Positions 1 through 7,410 of a stretch of 23,553 bases of DNA are shown piece after piece. The position numbers and the translations under genes were made by a program. The DNA comes from an uncultured Porphyromonadaceae bacterium (lineage in GTDB: Bacteria; Bacteroidota; Bacteroidia; Bacteroidales; Muribaculaceae), in the NCBI GenBank assembly GCA_902491625.1, contig CABUIO010000030.1, positions 1 to 23,553 of the forward strand, in the 5' to 3' direction. The notes beneath the pieces were generated by a model. The model was not told the origin of the DNA, made no database searches, and was given only the letters and a program-made list of their open reading frames with translations. Each line of letters starts with the position of its first letter. Within the stretch, counting starts at the first letter, position 1.

Positions 1-983
1 CAATCACTGTGACGACGACAAGCGGCAAGAGTGCCACACTCAAAGTGACCGTCCTTCAGCCCGCGCTCGGCATCGCGATCGACTACGCGGCCTCCGGCAT
101 CGAGGGCGACACACTCGTGATCAACGTTCCCGACAGCAGGGAGATCAAGGTTACGGTCACTCCCGACGACTCCACCGACTCCCTGACATGGACGAGTAGC
201 GACGAGGCTATCGCCACCGTCGACGCCACCGGCAAGGTTACGGCAGTCAAGGCCGGAGAAGCCATCATCACCGTCACCACGACAAGCGGCAAGAGTGCCA
301 CACTCAAAGTGACCGTCCTCCAGCCTGCAACAGGCATTGAGCTAAACGAGGAGAAGGTCGATCTTAAGGTAGGGGAGACCGCTCAGCTCGCAGCAGCAAT
401 TCTTCCCGATGAGAGCACCGACACCGAGGTAGTTTGGGCGACCTCTGACGCTTCGATCGCGACAGTCGACGCCAACGGACTCGTGACCGCCATCGCCCTC
501 GGCGAGGCTGAGATCACGGTGAGCGTCAAGGCCAACCCCGCGATCAAGGCTATATGCAAAGTTGCTGTAGTGCCTACGCTTGCCACAGTTATATATCTTG
601 ACAAGTATAATATGACAACCGTCGAAGGTGTCGAATTCGACCTCGTGGCCACCGTGCTTCCCGACGACGCCACCGACAAGACTGTGGCATGGAGCAGCAG
701 TGACGATACGATAGCCACCGTTGACGACAAAGGGCATGTCAAGGTGCTCGGCAGCGGCGAGTGCGACATCATCGCAGCCACTACCGACGGCAGCGACCTG
801 AAGGCGACCTGCAAACTCAACGCACTCTCCGGAGTCTACATGATATGGAGTGACAGCGGTAATCGCCCCGACATCTACAGCATCAACGGCACGTTGGTCA
901 AGAAAGGATGTTCTCTCGAAGACTATATGCGCCTCGAGCCCGGCATCTACATCGTCGGCGGACAGAAGATCCTGAAACGATAA
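1..983 (+). CDS. BIg2 (bacterial Ig-like) repeat surface protein, 3' part
   Basis: The gene enters from the left edge: the frame is open at position 3 and the reading starts inside a repeat, so the true start lies outside. Three Ig-like group 2 domains of about 85 residues are visible, each with the typical signature of a D/ES-TD turn, a W-x-SSD strand, ATVD, and a G-x-V-T-A-x-x-x-GE-x-x-I segment. The last 50 residues (DIYSINGTLVKKG... LEPGIYIVGGQKILKR) look like the short C-terminal tail of Bacteroidota proteins sent out by the type IX secretion system, so the protein is probably exported and surface-bound. BIg2 domains are usually adhesion or structural modules; no enzymatic domain is visible in this part. 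Two units share nearly identical DNA. A hairpin terminator follows the stop codon. Confidence 0.85.
   Translation, partial: ITVTTTSGKSATLKVTVLQPALGIAIDYAASGIEGDTLVINVPDSREIKVTVTPDDSTDSLTWTSSDEAIATVDATGKVTAVKAGEAIITVTTTSGKSATLKVTVLQPATGIELNEEKVDLKVGETAQLAAAILPDESTDTEVVWATSDASIATVDANGLVTAIALGEAEITVSVKANPAIKAICKVAVVPTLATVIYLDKYNMTTVEGVEFDLVATVLPDDATDKTVAWSSSDDTIATVDDKGHVKVLGSGECDIIAATTDGSDLKATCKLNALSGVYMIWSDSGNRPDIYSINGTLVKKGCSLEDYMRLEPGIYIVGGQKILKR
15..325 (+). repeat. Intragenic direct repeat, 264-bp period (88 codons)
   Basis: Positions 15-61 and 279-325 match over 47 bp with a single difference (56 versus 320), exactly 264 bp apart and in frame. They encode the end of one BIg2 domain and the start of the next (TTSGKSATLKVTVLQPA). 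This points to recent duplication or gene conversion between Ig units. The repeat count may vary between strains. Confidence 0.85.
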
Positions 984-1007
984 AACCCACGCAGAAATGG
1001 ATGAGTA

Positions 1008-1040
1008 CGCCCGACAGCCATGACGCTGCCGGGCGTTTTA
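1008..1040 (+). terminator. Rho-independent terminator of the BIg2 gene
   Basis: Stem CGCCCG-a-CAGC (1008-1018) pairs with GCTG-c-CGGGCG (1025-1035) across a 6-nt loop, with one A-C mismatch, followed by TTTTA. It lies 25 bp after the BIg2 stop and upstream of the tgt promoter, so it separates the two units. Confidence 0.8.
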
Positions 1041-1083
1041 CGTCTTATAGGAGAACGGAAGATGCAGATACCGATTTTTTCAC

Positions 1084-1091
1084 TAACTTTG
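1084..1091 (+). promoter_or_regulatory. Bacteroidota -7 promoter box for tgt
   Basis: TAACTTTG matches the TAnnTTTG consensus exactly and lies 25 bp before the tgt start codon. This predicts a transcription start near 1098 and a leader of about 20 nt. No clear -33 TTTG element is seen at the usual distance. Confidence 0.65.
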
Positions 1092-1116
1092 CAGTGCGAA
1101 AAGAACTAAGCTGCGT

Positions 1117-2247
1117 ATGGATTATAAAGTAGAGGCTACCGCTCCCGACACATCGGCACGCGCCGGACTTATCACTACCGATCACGGCACTATCGAGACC
1201 CCCATCTTCATGCCTGTAGGCACCGTGGGAAGCGTAAAGGCCGTGCACCAGCGTGAACTGCGCGACGACATTAAGGCTCAGATAATTCTTGGCAACACCT
1301 ACCATCTTTATCTGCGTCCGGGACTGGAGATCCTGCGCAAGGCCGGAGGCCTTCACCGATTCAACGGCTGGGAACGATCCATACTGACCGACAGCGGAGG
1401 TTTCCAGGTGTTCTCGCTCTCGGCCAACCGCAAGCTGAAAGACGAGGGTGTGACATTTCGCAGCCACATCGACGGCAGCAAGCATCTATTCACGCCGGAG
1501 AATGTGGTCGACACGCAGCGTGTCATCGGCGCCGACATAATGATGGCTCTCGACGAATGCACTCCCGGCACGGCAGACTTTAACTACGCCCGCAAGTCGC
1601 TCGACCTGACCATGCGTTGGCTGCAGCGTGGCTGGGATCGCTTCAGGTCAACCGAAGGACTCTATGGTTACCGCCAGTGTTTCTTTCCCATAGTGCAGGG
1701 CTGCGTCTATCCGGAACTGCGAAGGGAAGCAGCGCAAAGAGTTGCGGAACTCGGCGCTGACGGCAACGCCATCGGTGGTCTTGCGGTCGGCGAGCCTGTG
1801 GAGCAGATGTATGAGATGATCGAGGTTGTCAACGAGATATTACCTAAAGACAAGCCCCGATACCTCATGGGCGTGGGTACACCTGTCAACATCCTTGAGG
1901 CGATTGACCGCGGTGTAGACATGATGGACTGCGTAATGCCGACGCGCAACGGACGCAACGGCATGCTTTTCACGAGCCGCGGCATCATGAACATGCGCAA
2001 CCTCAAATGGGCCGACGATTTTTCGGAACTCGACGAGGAGGGTAGTGCCTGGGTCGATCATGTCTATAGCAAGGCCTACGTGCGCCATCTGTTCGTGGCC
2101 AACGAACTCCTCGCCATGCAGATAGCCTCTATCCACAACCTCGCGTTTTATCTATGGCTCGTCGGCGAGGCTCGCAAACATATCATCGCGGGAGACTTCG
2201 CTCCATGGAAGCGCGAGATGGTGTCGCGCCTCACGCAGCGACTGTAA
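1117..2247 (+). CDS. tgt: Queuine/preQ1 tRNA-guanine transglycosylase
   Basis: 376 residues, full length for bacterial Tgt, which exchanges guanine at the wobble position (34) of GUN-anticodon tRNAs for preQ1 in queuosine synthesis. The TIM-barrel motifs are present: the TDSGGFQVFS loop with D92, the GGLAVGEP substrate loop (220-227), and the nucleophile D271 in DCVMPTRNGRNG. The family's zinc site is normally a CxCxxC loop plus a histidine. Here the loop reads DEEGSAWVDH (306-315) with no cysteine, while the histidine remains (H340, SIHNLAFYL). From memory, Bacteroides Tgt proteins also lack these cysteines, so this is probably a lineage trait and not a defect. lptF/G follows after 27 bp and is probably co-transcribed. 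Confidence 0.96.
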   Translation: MDYKVEATAPDTSARAGLITTDHGTIETPIFMPVGTVGSVKAVHQRELRDDIKAQIILGNTYHLYLRPGLEILRKAGGLHRFNGWERSILTDSGGFQVFSLSANRKLKDEGVTFRSHIDGSKHLFTPENVVDTQRVIGADIMMALDECTPGTADFNYARKSLDLTMRWLQRGWDRFRSTEGLYGYRQCFFPIVQGCVYPELRREAAQRVAELGADGNAIGGLAVGEPVEQMYEMIEVVNEILPKDKPRYLMGVGTPVNILEAIDRGVDMMDCVMPTRNGRNGMLFTSRGIMNMRNLKWADDFSELDEEGSAWVDHVYSKAYVRHLFVANELLAMQIASIHNLAFYLWLVGEARKHIIAGDFAPWKREMVSRLTQRL

Positions 2248-2274
2248 CAGCCCGAACGCACAGGAAGCATAGTC

Positions 2275-3417
2275 ATGTCAGAGGAAGTAAATAAAGAGAC
2301 GGTCAGGAAGATCAAACACGGCAGACGGAGAGGATGGCATCCTTTCCCGACTGTGCTCGACCTTTACATCCTGCGTCAGTTTCTCGGCACATATTTCTTC
2401 TCGATCATTCTGATTCTCGCCATCGTCGTCATGTTCGACATAAACGAGAAACTCGACGCATTCCTTCGTGCGCCGCTCTCTGAGACCATCTTCGACTATT
2501 TCTTCAGCTTTCTGCCATATTTCGCCAATCAGTTCTCACCGCTCTTCGTTTTCATCGCCGTGATCTTCTTCACCTCCAAGATGGCGTCTCATTCCGAGAT
2601 CATAGCCATCATGGCGAGCGGAGTGAGTTTCCGTCGTCTGTTGGTGCCATACATGCTCGGAGCCGCCGTGATCGCCGGGCTGACCTTCTATCTCGGCAAC
2701 TACATGATTCCGCCGACCAACTCCAAGCGAATCGACTACACCACTAAATACGTCAAGAACAAGAAGGTTGTGGAAGGTGTCAACATCCAGTTTCTCGTTG
2801 CAAAAAACGAGGTCGGCTATATCGGCCATTACGACGCCAAGACCAAGACAGGCACGACCTTCACCCTCGACAAATACGACGGAATGACTCTTGTCTCGCG
2901 TCTCACCGCACGGTCGCTGAAATACGACACGCTCCATCGCTGGACTGTCCACGACTACACCATACGCGACCTCAAAGGAATGCGTGAACAGATAAAGCAG
3001 GGGAAGCAGCTCGACACGGTCATCCCTATCGAACCGCGTGATTTCCTCGTTTCCAAGAACGATCAGGAACGACTCACCACTCCCGAACTTACTGTCTATA
3101 TCCAGCAGCAGAAGGCCCGCGGTGTGGCAAATATCACGCAGTTTGAGATCGAGAAAGAACGTCGCTACGCCATGACTGGTGCCGCTTTCATCCTGACGCT
3201 CATCGGCATGTCGCTCTCTGCCCGCAAGGTCAAGAACGGCATGGGAATCAATATCGGTATCGGACTGGTGCTGAGCTTCACCTACATTCTGTTTTCCACC
3301 GTCACGTCATCGTTTGCTGTCTCGGGCGCCACGTCGCCGCGACTTGCCATGTGGATTCCCAACGTCGTCTATCTCATCATCGGCCTTATCCTCTACAAAC
3401 GCGCCTCCCACTTCTGA
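2275..3417 (+). CDS. LptF/LptG-family permease (YjgP/YjgQ), LPS export
   Basis: 380 residues with the LptF/LptG layout. There is a basic cytoplasmic N-terminus, TM1 around 34-54, further membrane segments around 73-100 and 120-143, a soluble periplasmic jelly-roll-like middle (about 150-300), and three C-terminal membrane segments ending in YLIIGLILYKRASHF. The family forms the inner-membrane half of the LptB2FG transporter that extracts lipopolysaccharide and passes it to LptC/A. LptF and LptG cannot be told apart safely from sequence alone. The gene directly follows tgt (27-bp gap) and converges on rluD. The ATG at 2275 was chosen because it is the first in frame after the tgt stop and leaves the whole TM1 intact. 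Confidence 0.9.
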   Translation: MSEEVNKETVRKIKHGRRRGWHPFPTVLDLYILRQFLGTYFFSIILILAIVVMFDINEKLDAFLRAPLSETIFDYFFSFLPYFANQFSPLFVFIAVIFFTSKMASHSEIIAIMASGVSFRRLLVPYMLGAAVIAGLTFYLGNYMIPPTNSKRIDYTTKYVKNKKVVEGVNIQFLVAKNEVGYIGHYDAKTKTGTTFTLDKYDGMTLVSRLTARSLKYDTLHRWTVHDYTIRDLKGMREQIKQGKQLDTVIPIEPRDFLVSKNDQERLTTPELTVYIQQQKARGVANITQFEIEKERRYAMTGAAFILTLIGMSLSARKVKNGMGINIGIGLVLSFTYILFSTVTSSFAVSGATSPRLAMWIPNVVYLIIGLILYKRASHF

Positions 3418-3442
3418 TCATATCGCAACCCAACAATCTTTT

Positions 3443-3544
3443 CAAACCATCGTTAACCATAATTTTATCCATTGACAACCATTTCCCATGGTTCGACAAA
3501 AAATGGTTCATCATGGTTTGTGAAAAATGGTTAATGATGGTTTG
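3443..3544. repeat. AACCAT/ATGGTT palindromic repeat array between convergent genes
   Basis: The 140-bp gap between lptF/G and rluD holds three AACCAT (3445, 3455, 3477) and five ATGGTT (3488, 3503, 3513, 3527, 3537). Arm 3443-3460 is the reverse complement of 3527-3544 at 17 of 18 positions, and an inner perfect hairpin lies at 3477-3493 (AACCAT, TTCCC loop, ATGGTT). The right half is also a direct repeat: 3501-3520 and 3525-3544 match at 18 of 20 positions with a 24-bp period. A related copy is at 10247-10289. The array could act as a bidirectional terminator or as a REP-like dispersed element. Function is inferred; the structure is seen. Confidence 0.75.
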
Positions 3545-3557
3545 AAATACAAGGGGA

Positions 3558-4652
3558 TCAGATGGAGGCGGCGTAATCGCGCCATTTGGAGAGGAGTGTG
3601 TCGAGGTCGGCAGGGATCGGAGCCTCGAAGTCCATCTCTTCGCCGGTATGGGGATGGCGGAAACCCAGTGTGCGCGCATGGAGTGCCTGACGCGGACACA
3701 CCTCAAAACAGTTCTCCACAAACTGTTTGTACTTGGCTGCGGTCGTTCCTTTCAGAATCCTGTCGCCGCCGTATCTTGCGTCGCTGAACAGCGGATGGCC
3801 GATGTGGCGCATGTGCACACGTATCTGATGCGTGCGTCCGGTCTCCAGAATGCATTTCACTAATGTGACATAGCCGAAACGCTCCATCACCTTATAATGT
3901 GTCACCGCGTGCTTTCCAAGCGTCGGGTCGGACGTCACGCACATCTGGAGCTTGTCCTTCGGGTTGCGCATGATGTTGCCCTCGATCGTGCCTTCGTCAT
4001 TATCGAAATTTCCCCAGACGAGAGCGAGATATTCGCGCCGTGTCGTCTTGTTGAAGAACTGTCGGCCAAGATCTGTCTTGGCATCCGGAGTCTTTGCCAC
4101 CACAAGGAGTCCGGAGGTGTCCTTGTCGATGCGGTGTACGAGGCCGAGGCGCGGATCGGTCACGTCGTAGTCCGGATCGTTGCGGAAATGCCACGCGAGG
4201 GCGTTGACAAGAGTGCCGTCGTAATTGCCGTGGCCGGGATGCACGACCATGCCCGCAGGTTTGTTGACGACCAGCACGTAATCATCTTCGTAGACTATGT
4301 CGAGAGGAATGTCTTGCGCCACGATCTCGAACTCATAGCGCGGGCGGTCCATCACGATGCTCACGACATCGAGCGGCTTCACCTTGTAGCTTGACTTCGC
4401 CGGCTTGCCGTTCACGAGCAGACATCCGGCGTCGGCGGCGTTCTGGATCCTGTTGCGCGAGGTGCGCTCCATCCGGTCGACAAGAAACTTGTCGACCCTC
4501 ACGAGCGCCTGTCCCTTGTCTGCCTCGAAACGGAAATGCTCGTATAGTTCCCTGCCGTCGTCAGTGACGATGACAGGCATTGGGTCGCAAAGCTCATCTT
4601 CCGTTGCGATGCTGAGCGGTTTCTCGCGGGATTCCTGACCGGAGGCTTCCAT
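3558..4652 (-). CDS. rluD: RluA-family 23S rRNA pseudouridine synthase (RluD type)
   Basis: 364 residues from ATG at 4652; a TTG one codon upstream is less likely. After an unusual N-terminal extension of about 45 residues there is an S4 RNA-binding domain (about 50-100, VRVDKFLVDRM...SRNRIQ). The RluA catalytic domain follows, with VVNKPAGMVVHPG (128-140) and the catalytic motif HRIDKDTSG (173-181, D176). Later motifs such as LETGRTHQIRVH fit RluA/RluC/RluD enzymes; the S4 domain and the VVHPGHGN form favour the RluD-like group, which modifies helix 69 of 23S rRNA. The exact target is inferred. The start codon overlaps the stop of the upstream PASTA gene by one base (TGATG), implying translational coupling. 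Confidence 0.93.
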   Translation of the reverse strand: MEASGQESREKPLSIATEDELCDPMPVIVTDDGRELYEHFRFEADKGQALVRVDKFLVDRMERTSRNRIQNAADAGCLLVNGKPAKSSYKVKPLDVVSIVMDRPRYEFEIVAQDIPLDIVYEDDYVLVVNKPAGMVVHPGHGNYDGTLVNALAWHFRNDPDYDVTDPRLGLVHRIDKDTSGLLVVAKTPDAKTDLGRQFFNKTTRREYLALVWGNFDNDEGTIEGNIMRNPKDKLQMCVTSDPTLGKHAVTHYKVMERFGYVTLVKCILETGRTHQIRVHMRHIGHPLFSDARYGGDRILKGTTAAKYKQFVENCFEVCPRQALHARTLGFRHPHTGEEMDFEAPIPADLDTLLSKWRDYAASI

Positions 4653-5410
4653 CAATATTCAATGAATTCTTCCTCAATCTCCGGCTCCTCGGCAGAAGGT
4701 GAGAAGTCTGTTTCAGGCTCCTCTTCGGCATATTTCTCCGGGTGCTCGGACATGTCCTGTTCAAGTTCCTGCTGACGTTCCTCCCAAAGCCTGTTGGCCT
4801 GAATCGAGTCGACGAGCGCCATGCCGCTGTTGTCGTAGACTTCCAGTGTGATTGAGGCATTCACTGGCACTTTTTCCATGACCTTGACCATCTTGCCGTT
4901 GGCCAGCACCCTCACTACGCGGTCGGTATCGCCGCGCTTGTAGACAATCTTCACGTTCTTGAATCCGGCCTCCTCGAGCATCGCCATCGACTGGCGCACG
5001 CTGTAGCCCGCAAGCGCCGGGGAGCCGGGATGGTCCGACGAGGGATCGATCACCATCTGCTTAGGATAGACGGCGTTGATGTAGAGAAAGACCTTGCGTT
5101 GGGGTTTGACCATGCTCAGGGCGTCGGGATACTGCTCCACCACATATCCTGGCTTGACATTGTCCAGATACAGCGAGTCGCGTATCTCGATCTTGAATCC
5201 CGCGTCGTGGAGCTTCTCGATCGCTTCGGTGTAGGTTATGCCCACCACGTTCGGCACCTGACGTTTCTGTCCGTGCTTGGTGAAAAGTGTCAGGCTGAGA
5301 TAGGCTATCAGAAGCCCTAAGACGGCGACAATCGCGATGATCACTACATTGATGATGATCGGGTGTCTGTTAACGAATCTGTTGATACCTGAAGGTTGAT
5401 CTTTTGACAT
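4652..5410 (-). CDS. Membrane-anchored PASTA-domain protein (no kinase)
   Basis: 252 residues from ATG at 5410. A longer frame opens at 5527, but its first codons overlap the predicted -7 box (5515-5522), so the internal ATG (MSKDQPSG) is preferred. The layout is a short basic cytoplasmic N-terminus, one membrane segment (about 18-42), a PASTA domain (about 47-112, starting QVPNVVGITYTEAIEKL), a second more diverged PASTA-like domain (about 115-193), then a charged region ending in a very acidic tail (about 205-252). PASTA domains in Ser/Thr kinases and PBPs contact peptidoglycan or its precursors. No kinase or transpeptidase domain is present, so only a cell-wall-facing sensor or scaffold role can be suggested. 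It overlaps rluD by one base and forms an operon with it. Confidence 0.85.
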   Translation of the reverse strand: MSKDQPSGINRFVNRHPIIINVVIIAIVAVLGLLIAYLSLTLFTKHGQKRQVPNVVGITYTEAIEKLHDAGFKIEIRDSLYLDNVKPGYVVEQYPDALSMVKPQRKVFLYINAVYPKQMVIDPSSDHPGSPALAGYSVRQSMAMLEEAGFKNVKIVYKRGDTDRVVRVLANGKMVKVMEKVPVNASITLEVYDNSGMALVDSIQANRLWEERQQELEQDMSEHPEKYAEEEPETDFSPSAEEPEIEEEFIEY

Positions 5411-5514
5411 CTTAAAATTGCTGCTACTTGATTGAAGGACGGTCAAACGGCTGAGGATATGATTGTTAAGCCTGAATCGCGCCGATGCGGAATTTGTCCG
5501 CGCAATTTTCGGCG

Positions 5515-5522
5515 TAAAGTTA
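5515..5522 (-). promoter_or_regulatory. -7 promoter box for the PASTA/rluD operon
   Basis: On the minus strand this reads TAACTTTA, one base off TAnnTTTG. It predicts transcription from about 5508 and a leader of roughly 100 nt to the ATG at 5410. It lies back-to-back with the bamD box at 5568-5575, so the 5523-5567 stretch is a divergent control region. Confidence 0.45.
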
Positions 5523-5567
5523 GCCAAAATATTTGTTAAATTGGCTCTTCGAACGGATTTATTTTAT

Positions 5568-5575
5568 TAACTTTG
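5568..5575 (+). promoter_or_regulatory. -7 promoter box for bamD-rpoZ
   Basis: TAACTTTG, an exact TAnnTTTG match, lies 22 bp before the bamD ATG. A TTGG at 5541-5544 is a possible -33 element, but its spacing (about 23 bp) is a little long. Confidence 0.65.
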
Positions 5576-5597
5576 CGTCCGCAAATGTGCATTGCCG

Positions 5598-6404
5598 ATG
5601 AAAAGAATACATCTGATATCGCTACTCCTTGTCCTGTTAGGCGCCACTTCCTGCACGGAATATTCGCGTGTACTCAAGAGTAAGGATCTCGATTATCGTT
5701 TTGATTATGCCAAGAGAGCTTACGAGAACGGCAAATATGTCCAGGCCTCGACTCTGCTCACCGATCTCATTACTCCTCTCAAAGGTGGCTCGAAAGGTGA
5801 GGAAGCGCTCTATCTCCTTGCCATGAGTTACTATCAGAACAAGGACTATCTCAACTCCGGAGTATATTTCAAGACATACTATTCGCGCTATCCCAAGGGA
5901 AAATACACCGAGCTTGCCAGATTCTACTGCGGCTACGGCTATTATCTCGATTCCCCCGATCCTCAGCTCGACCAGTCCGTGACGGTCAAGGGTATCGAGG
6001 AGCTTCAGGGATTCCTCGACTACTTTCCACGCAGTGAGAAGGCGCAGACTGCCCAGAACGCCATGTTTGAGCTTCAGGACAAGCTCACTCTCAAGGAGCT
6101 TCAGACCGCGCAGCTATATTACAACCTCGGCGACTACATGGGCGACAACTATCTCAGCGCCATCATCGTGGCCGACAACGCCCTCAAGATGTATCCCTAC
6201 AGCAAATATCGCGAGGAGCTGGAGATGCTGAAACTAAAATCCAAGTTTCAGGAAGCACGCCAGAGCGTCACGGAACGTAAGGAGGAGCGATTCCGCGACG
6301 TGGTCGACGAATACTACTCTTTCATCAACAACTATCCCGACGGACCCAACAAGGAGGAAGCCGACAATATCCTCAAGATCGCCCGCCGCTACCTCAAGGA
6401 GTGA
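5598..6404 (+). CDS. bamD: Outer-membrane assembly lipoprotein BamD
   Basis: 268 residues from ATG at 5598 (a TTG six bases upstream adds nothing). The N-terminus is a lipoprotein signal peptide ending at the lipobox GATSC, with C19 as the lipidated residue. The rest is TPR-like helical hairpins: YAKRAYENGKYVQASTLLTDL, GEEALYLLAMSYYQNKDYLNS, then the BamD-type stretch with SRYPKGKYTELARFYCGYGYY. BamD is the essential lipoprotein partner of BamA in folding beta-barrel proteins into the outer membrane. rpoZ follows after 51 bp, an arrangement I recall as common in Bacteroidales, supporting one operon. Confidence 0.93.
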   Translation: MKRIHLISLLLVLLGATSCTEYSRVLKSKDLDYRFDYAKRAYENGKYVQASTLLTDLITPLKGGSKGEEALYLLAMSYYQNKDYLNSGVYFKTYYSRYPKGKYTELARFYCGYGYYLDSPDPQLDQSVTVKGIEELQGFLDYFPRSEKAQTAQNAMFELQDKLTLKELQTAQLYYNLGDYMGDNYLSAIIVADNALKMYPYSKYREELEMLKLKSKFQEARQSVTERKEERFRDVVDEYYSFINNYPDGPNKEEADNILKIARRYLKE

Positions 6405-6455
6405 GCTGCCCCTCTGAGTCTGCAATTTTGAATTATCGATAAAGCATTATATATA

Positions 6456-6797
6456 ATGGACTACAAGAAGACAAACGCACCCACCAACACTGTCACACGC
6501 GACATGATGGCATTGGCCGAACCCACCGGCAACGTCTACGAGACAGTGTGCATTATCGGAAAACGTGCCAACCAGATCGCTATCGAGATGAAGAAGGATC
6601 TCGAAAAGAAACTTCAGGAATTCGCCTCCACCGACAATCTTGAGGAGGTGTCCGAGAACCGCGAGCAGATCGAGATTTCACGTTTCTACGAGCGTCTCCC
6701 CAAACCCACTCTTATCGCCACGCAGGAATATCTCGAGGATAAGCTCTACTACAGCAATCCTGCAAAAGAGAAAGACCGCATCGACAGCGACGAGTAA
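6456..6797 (+). CDS. rpoZ: RNA polymerase omega subunit (Rpb6-like, Bacteroidota form)
   Basis: 113 residues starting MDYKKTNAPTNTVTRDMMAL, very like the Bacteroidales protein annotated as RNA polymerase omega/Rpb6. The central IIGKRANQIAIEMKKDLEKKL corresponds to the conserved omega/Rpb6 helix that clamps the C-terminus of the beta' subunit and helps assemble the polymerase. The C-terminal part (RFYERLPKPTLIATQEYLEDKLYY) is the Bacteroidota-specific extension. The gene lies 51 bp after bamD with only a weak promoter-like CAATTTTG (6423-6430) between, so it is mainly read through from bamD. A strong terminator follows. Confidence 0.9.
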   Translation: MDYKKTNAPTNTVTRDMMALAEPTGNVYETVCIIGKRANQIAIEMKKDLEKKLQEFASTDNLEEVSENREQIEISRFYERLPKPTLIATQEYLEDKLYYSNPAKEKDRIDSDE

Positions 6798-6824
6798 ACA
6801 ACACTCGCCCCGAAAAGTATCCGG

Positions 6825-6861
6825 ATGAGCTGCAGCCTTGCCAATGGCTGCGGCTCATTTT
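6825..6861 (+). terminator. Rho-independent terminator after rpoZ
   Basis: A 13-bp stem with one G-T wobble (6825-6837 with 6846-6858) around an 8-nt loop is followed by TTTT. It ends the bamD-rpoZ transcript 3 bp before the end of the convergent rlmH gene. Confidence 0.85.
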
Positions 6862-6863
6862 GG

Positions 6864-7337
6864 TCAGACGTGGTGGTAGGGCTCGCCGCGGAGGATGGTG
6901 AAGGCGCGATATAGCTGCTCGGTGAAGAAGAGGCGCACGAGCTCGTGGGGAAAGGTCATCTGCGAGAGGGAGAGTCTGGTGTTGGCGCGTTCGTAGACTG
7001 CCGGGGAGAATCCGTAAGGTCCGCCGACTATGAAGACTATCCTCTTATAGCCCGAAGCCATGCGCTTTTCCAGCCATGAGGCAAACTGCGGTGAAGTGTA
7101 TTCCGCTCCGTGCTCGTCGAGAAGGACCACGAAGTCTGACGCCGTGAGTTCGCCAAGGAGCATCTTGCCTTCGGCTTCCTTCTGTTGCTGTTCGGTCATT
7201 TTGCGTGTGTTGCGTATGTCGGCCACGCAGTCTATGCCGAAGCCGATGTAGTGGCGAAGTCGGCCGCTGTATTCCTCGATGCCTTCCTTTACAAATTTTA
7301 CGGAAGTTTTTCCAACGGTCAGAAGTCGTATGTCCAT
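6864..7337 (-). CDS. rlmH: 23S rRNA (pseudouridine1915-N3)-methyltransferase RlmH
   Basis: 157 residues, the normal length for this SPOUT-class enzyme, which uses SAM to methylate pseudouridine 1915 in helix 69 of 23S rRNA. The start (MDIRLLTVGKT), the FVVLLDEHG segment, the SAM-binding IVFIVGGPYGFS (about 98-109) and the C-terminal LSLSQMTFPHELVRLFFTEQLYRAF...GEPYHH are all diagnostic. The RluA-family synthase in this window may make the pseudouridine that RlmH methylates if it is truly RluD (inference). It has its own promoter box at 7385-7392 and faces nadC. Confidence 0.95.
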   Translation of the reverse strand: MDIRLLTVGKTSVKFVKEGIEEYSGRLRHYIGFGIDCVADIRNTRKMTEQQQKEAEGKMLLGELTASDFVVLLDEHGAEYTSPQFASWLEKRMASGYKRIVFIVGGPYGFSPAVYERANTRLSLSQMTFPHELVRLFFTEQLYRAFTILRGEPYHHV

Positions 7338-7346
7338 CTTTTTTGT

Positions 7347-7354
7347 TAACTTTG
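7347..7354 (+). promoter_or_regulatory. -7 promoter box for nadC
   Basis: TAACTTTG, an exact TAnnTTTG match, predicts a start near 7361 and a leader of about 50 nt before the ATG at 7411. It lies inside the predicted leader of rlmH on the other strand. Confidence 0.6.
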
Positions 7355-7384
7355 TTTGCTGATTGCGGATGATCTTTTCCGCTG

Positions 7385-7392
7385 CAAATATA
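7385..7392 (-). promoter_or_regulatory. -7 promoter box for rlmH
   Basis: The minus strand reads TATATTTG, an exact TAnnTTTG match, 48 bp upstream of the rlmH ATG. Predicted start is near 7378, placing it face-to-face with the nadC promoter. Confidence 0.55.
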
Positions 7393-7410
7393 ACTCAAAA
7401 ATACCTAATC

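Noticed and set aside
3501..3544. CRISPR-like look of the ATGGTT repeats
   Set aside because: Units are 24 bp apart with no unique spacers, only two direct copies, and no cas genes nearby.
3897..4394. 165-codon plus-strand frame
   Set aside because: Pure antisense shadow of rluD with no domain features.
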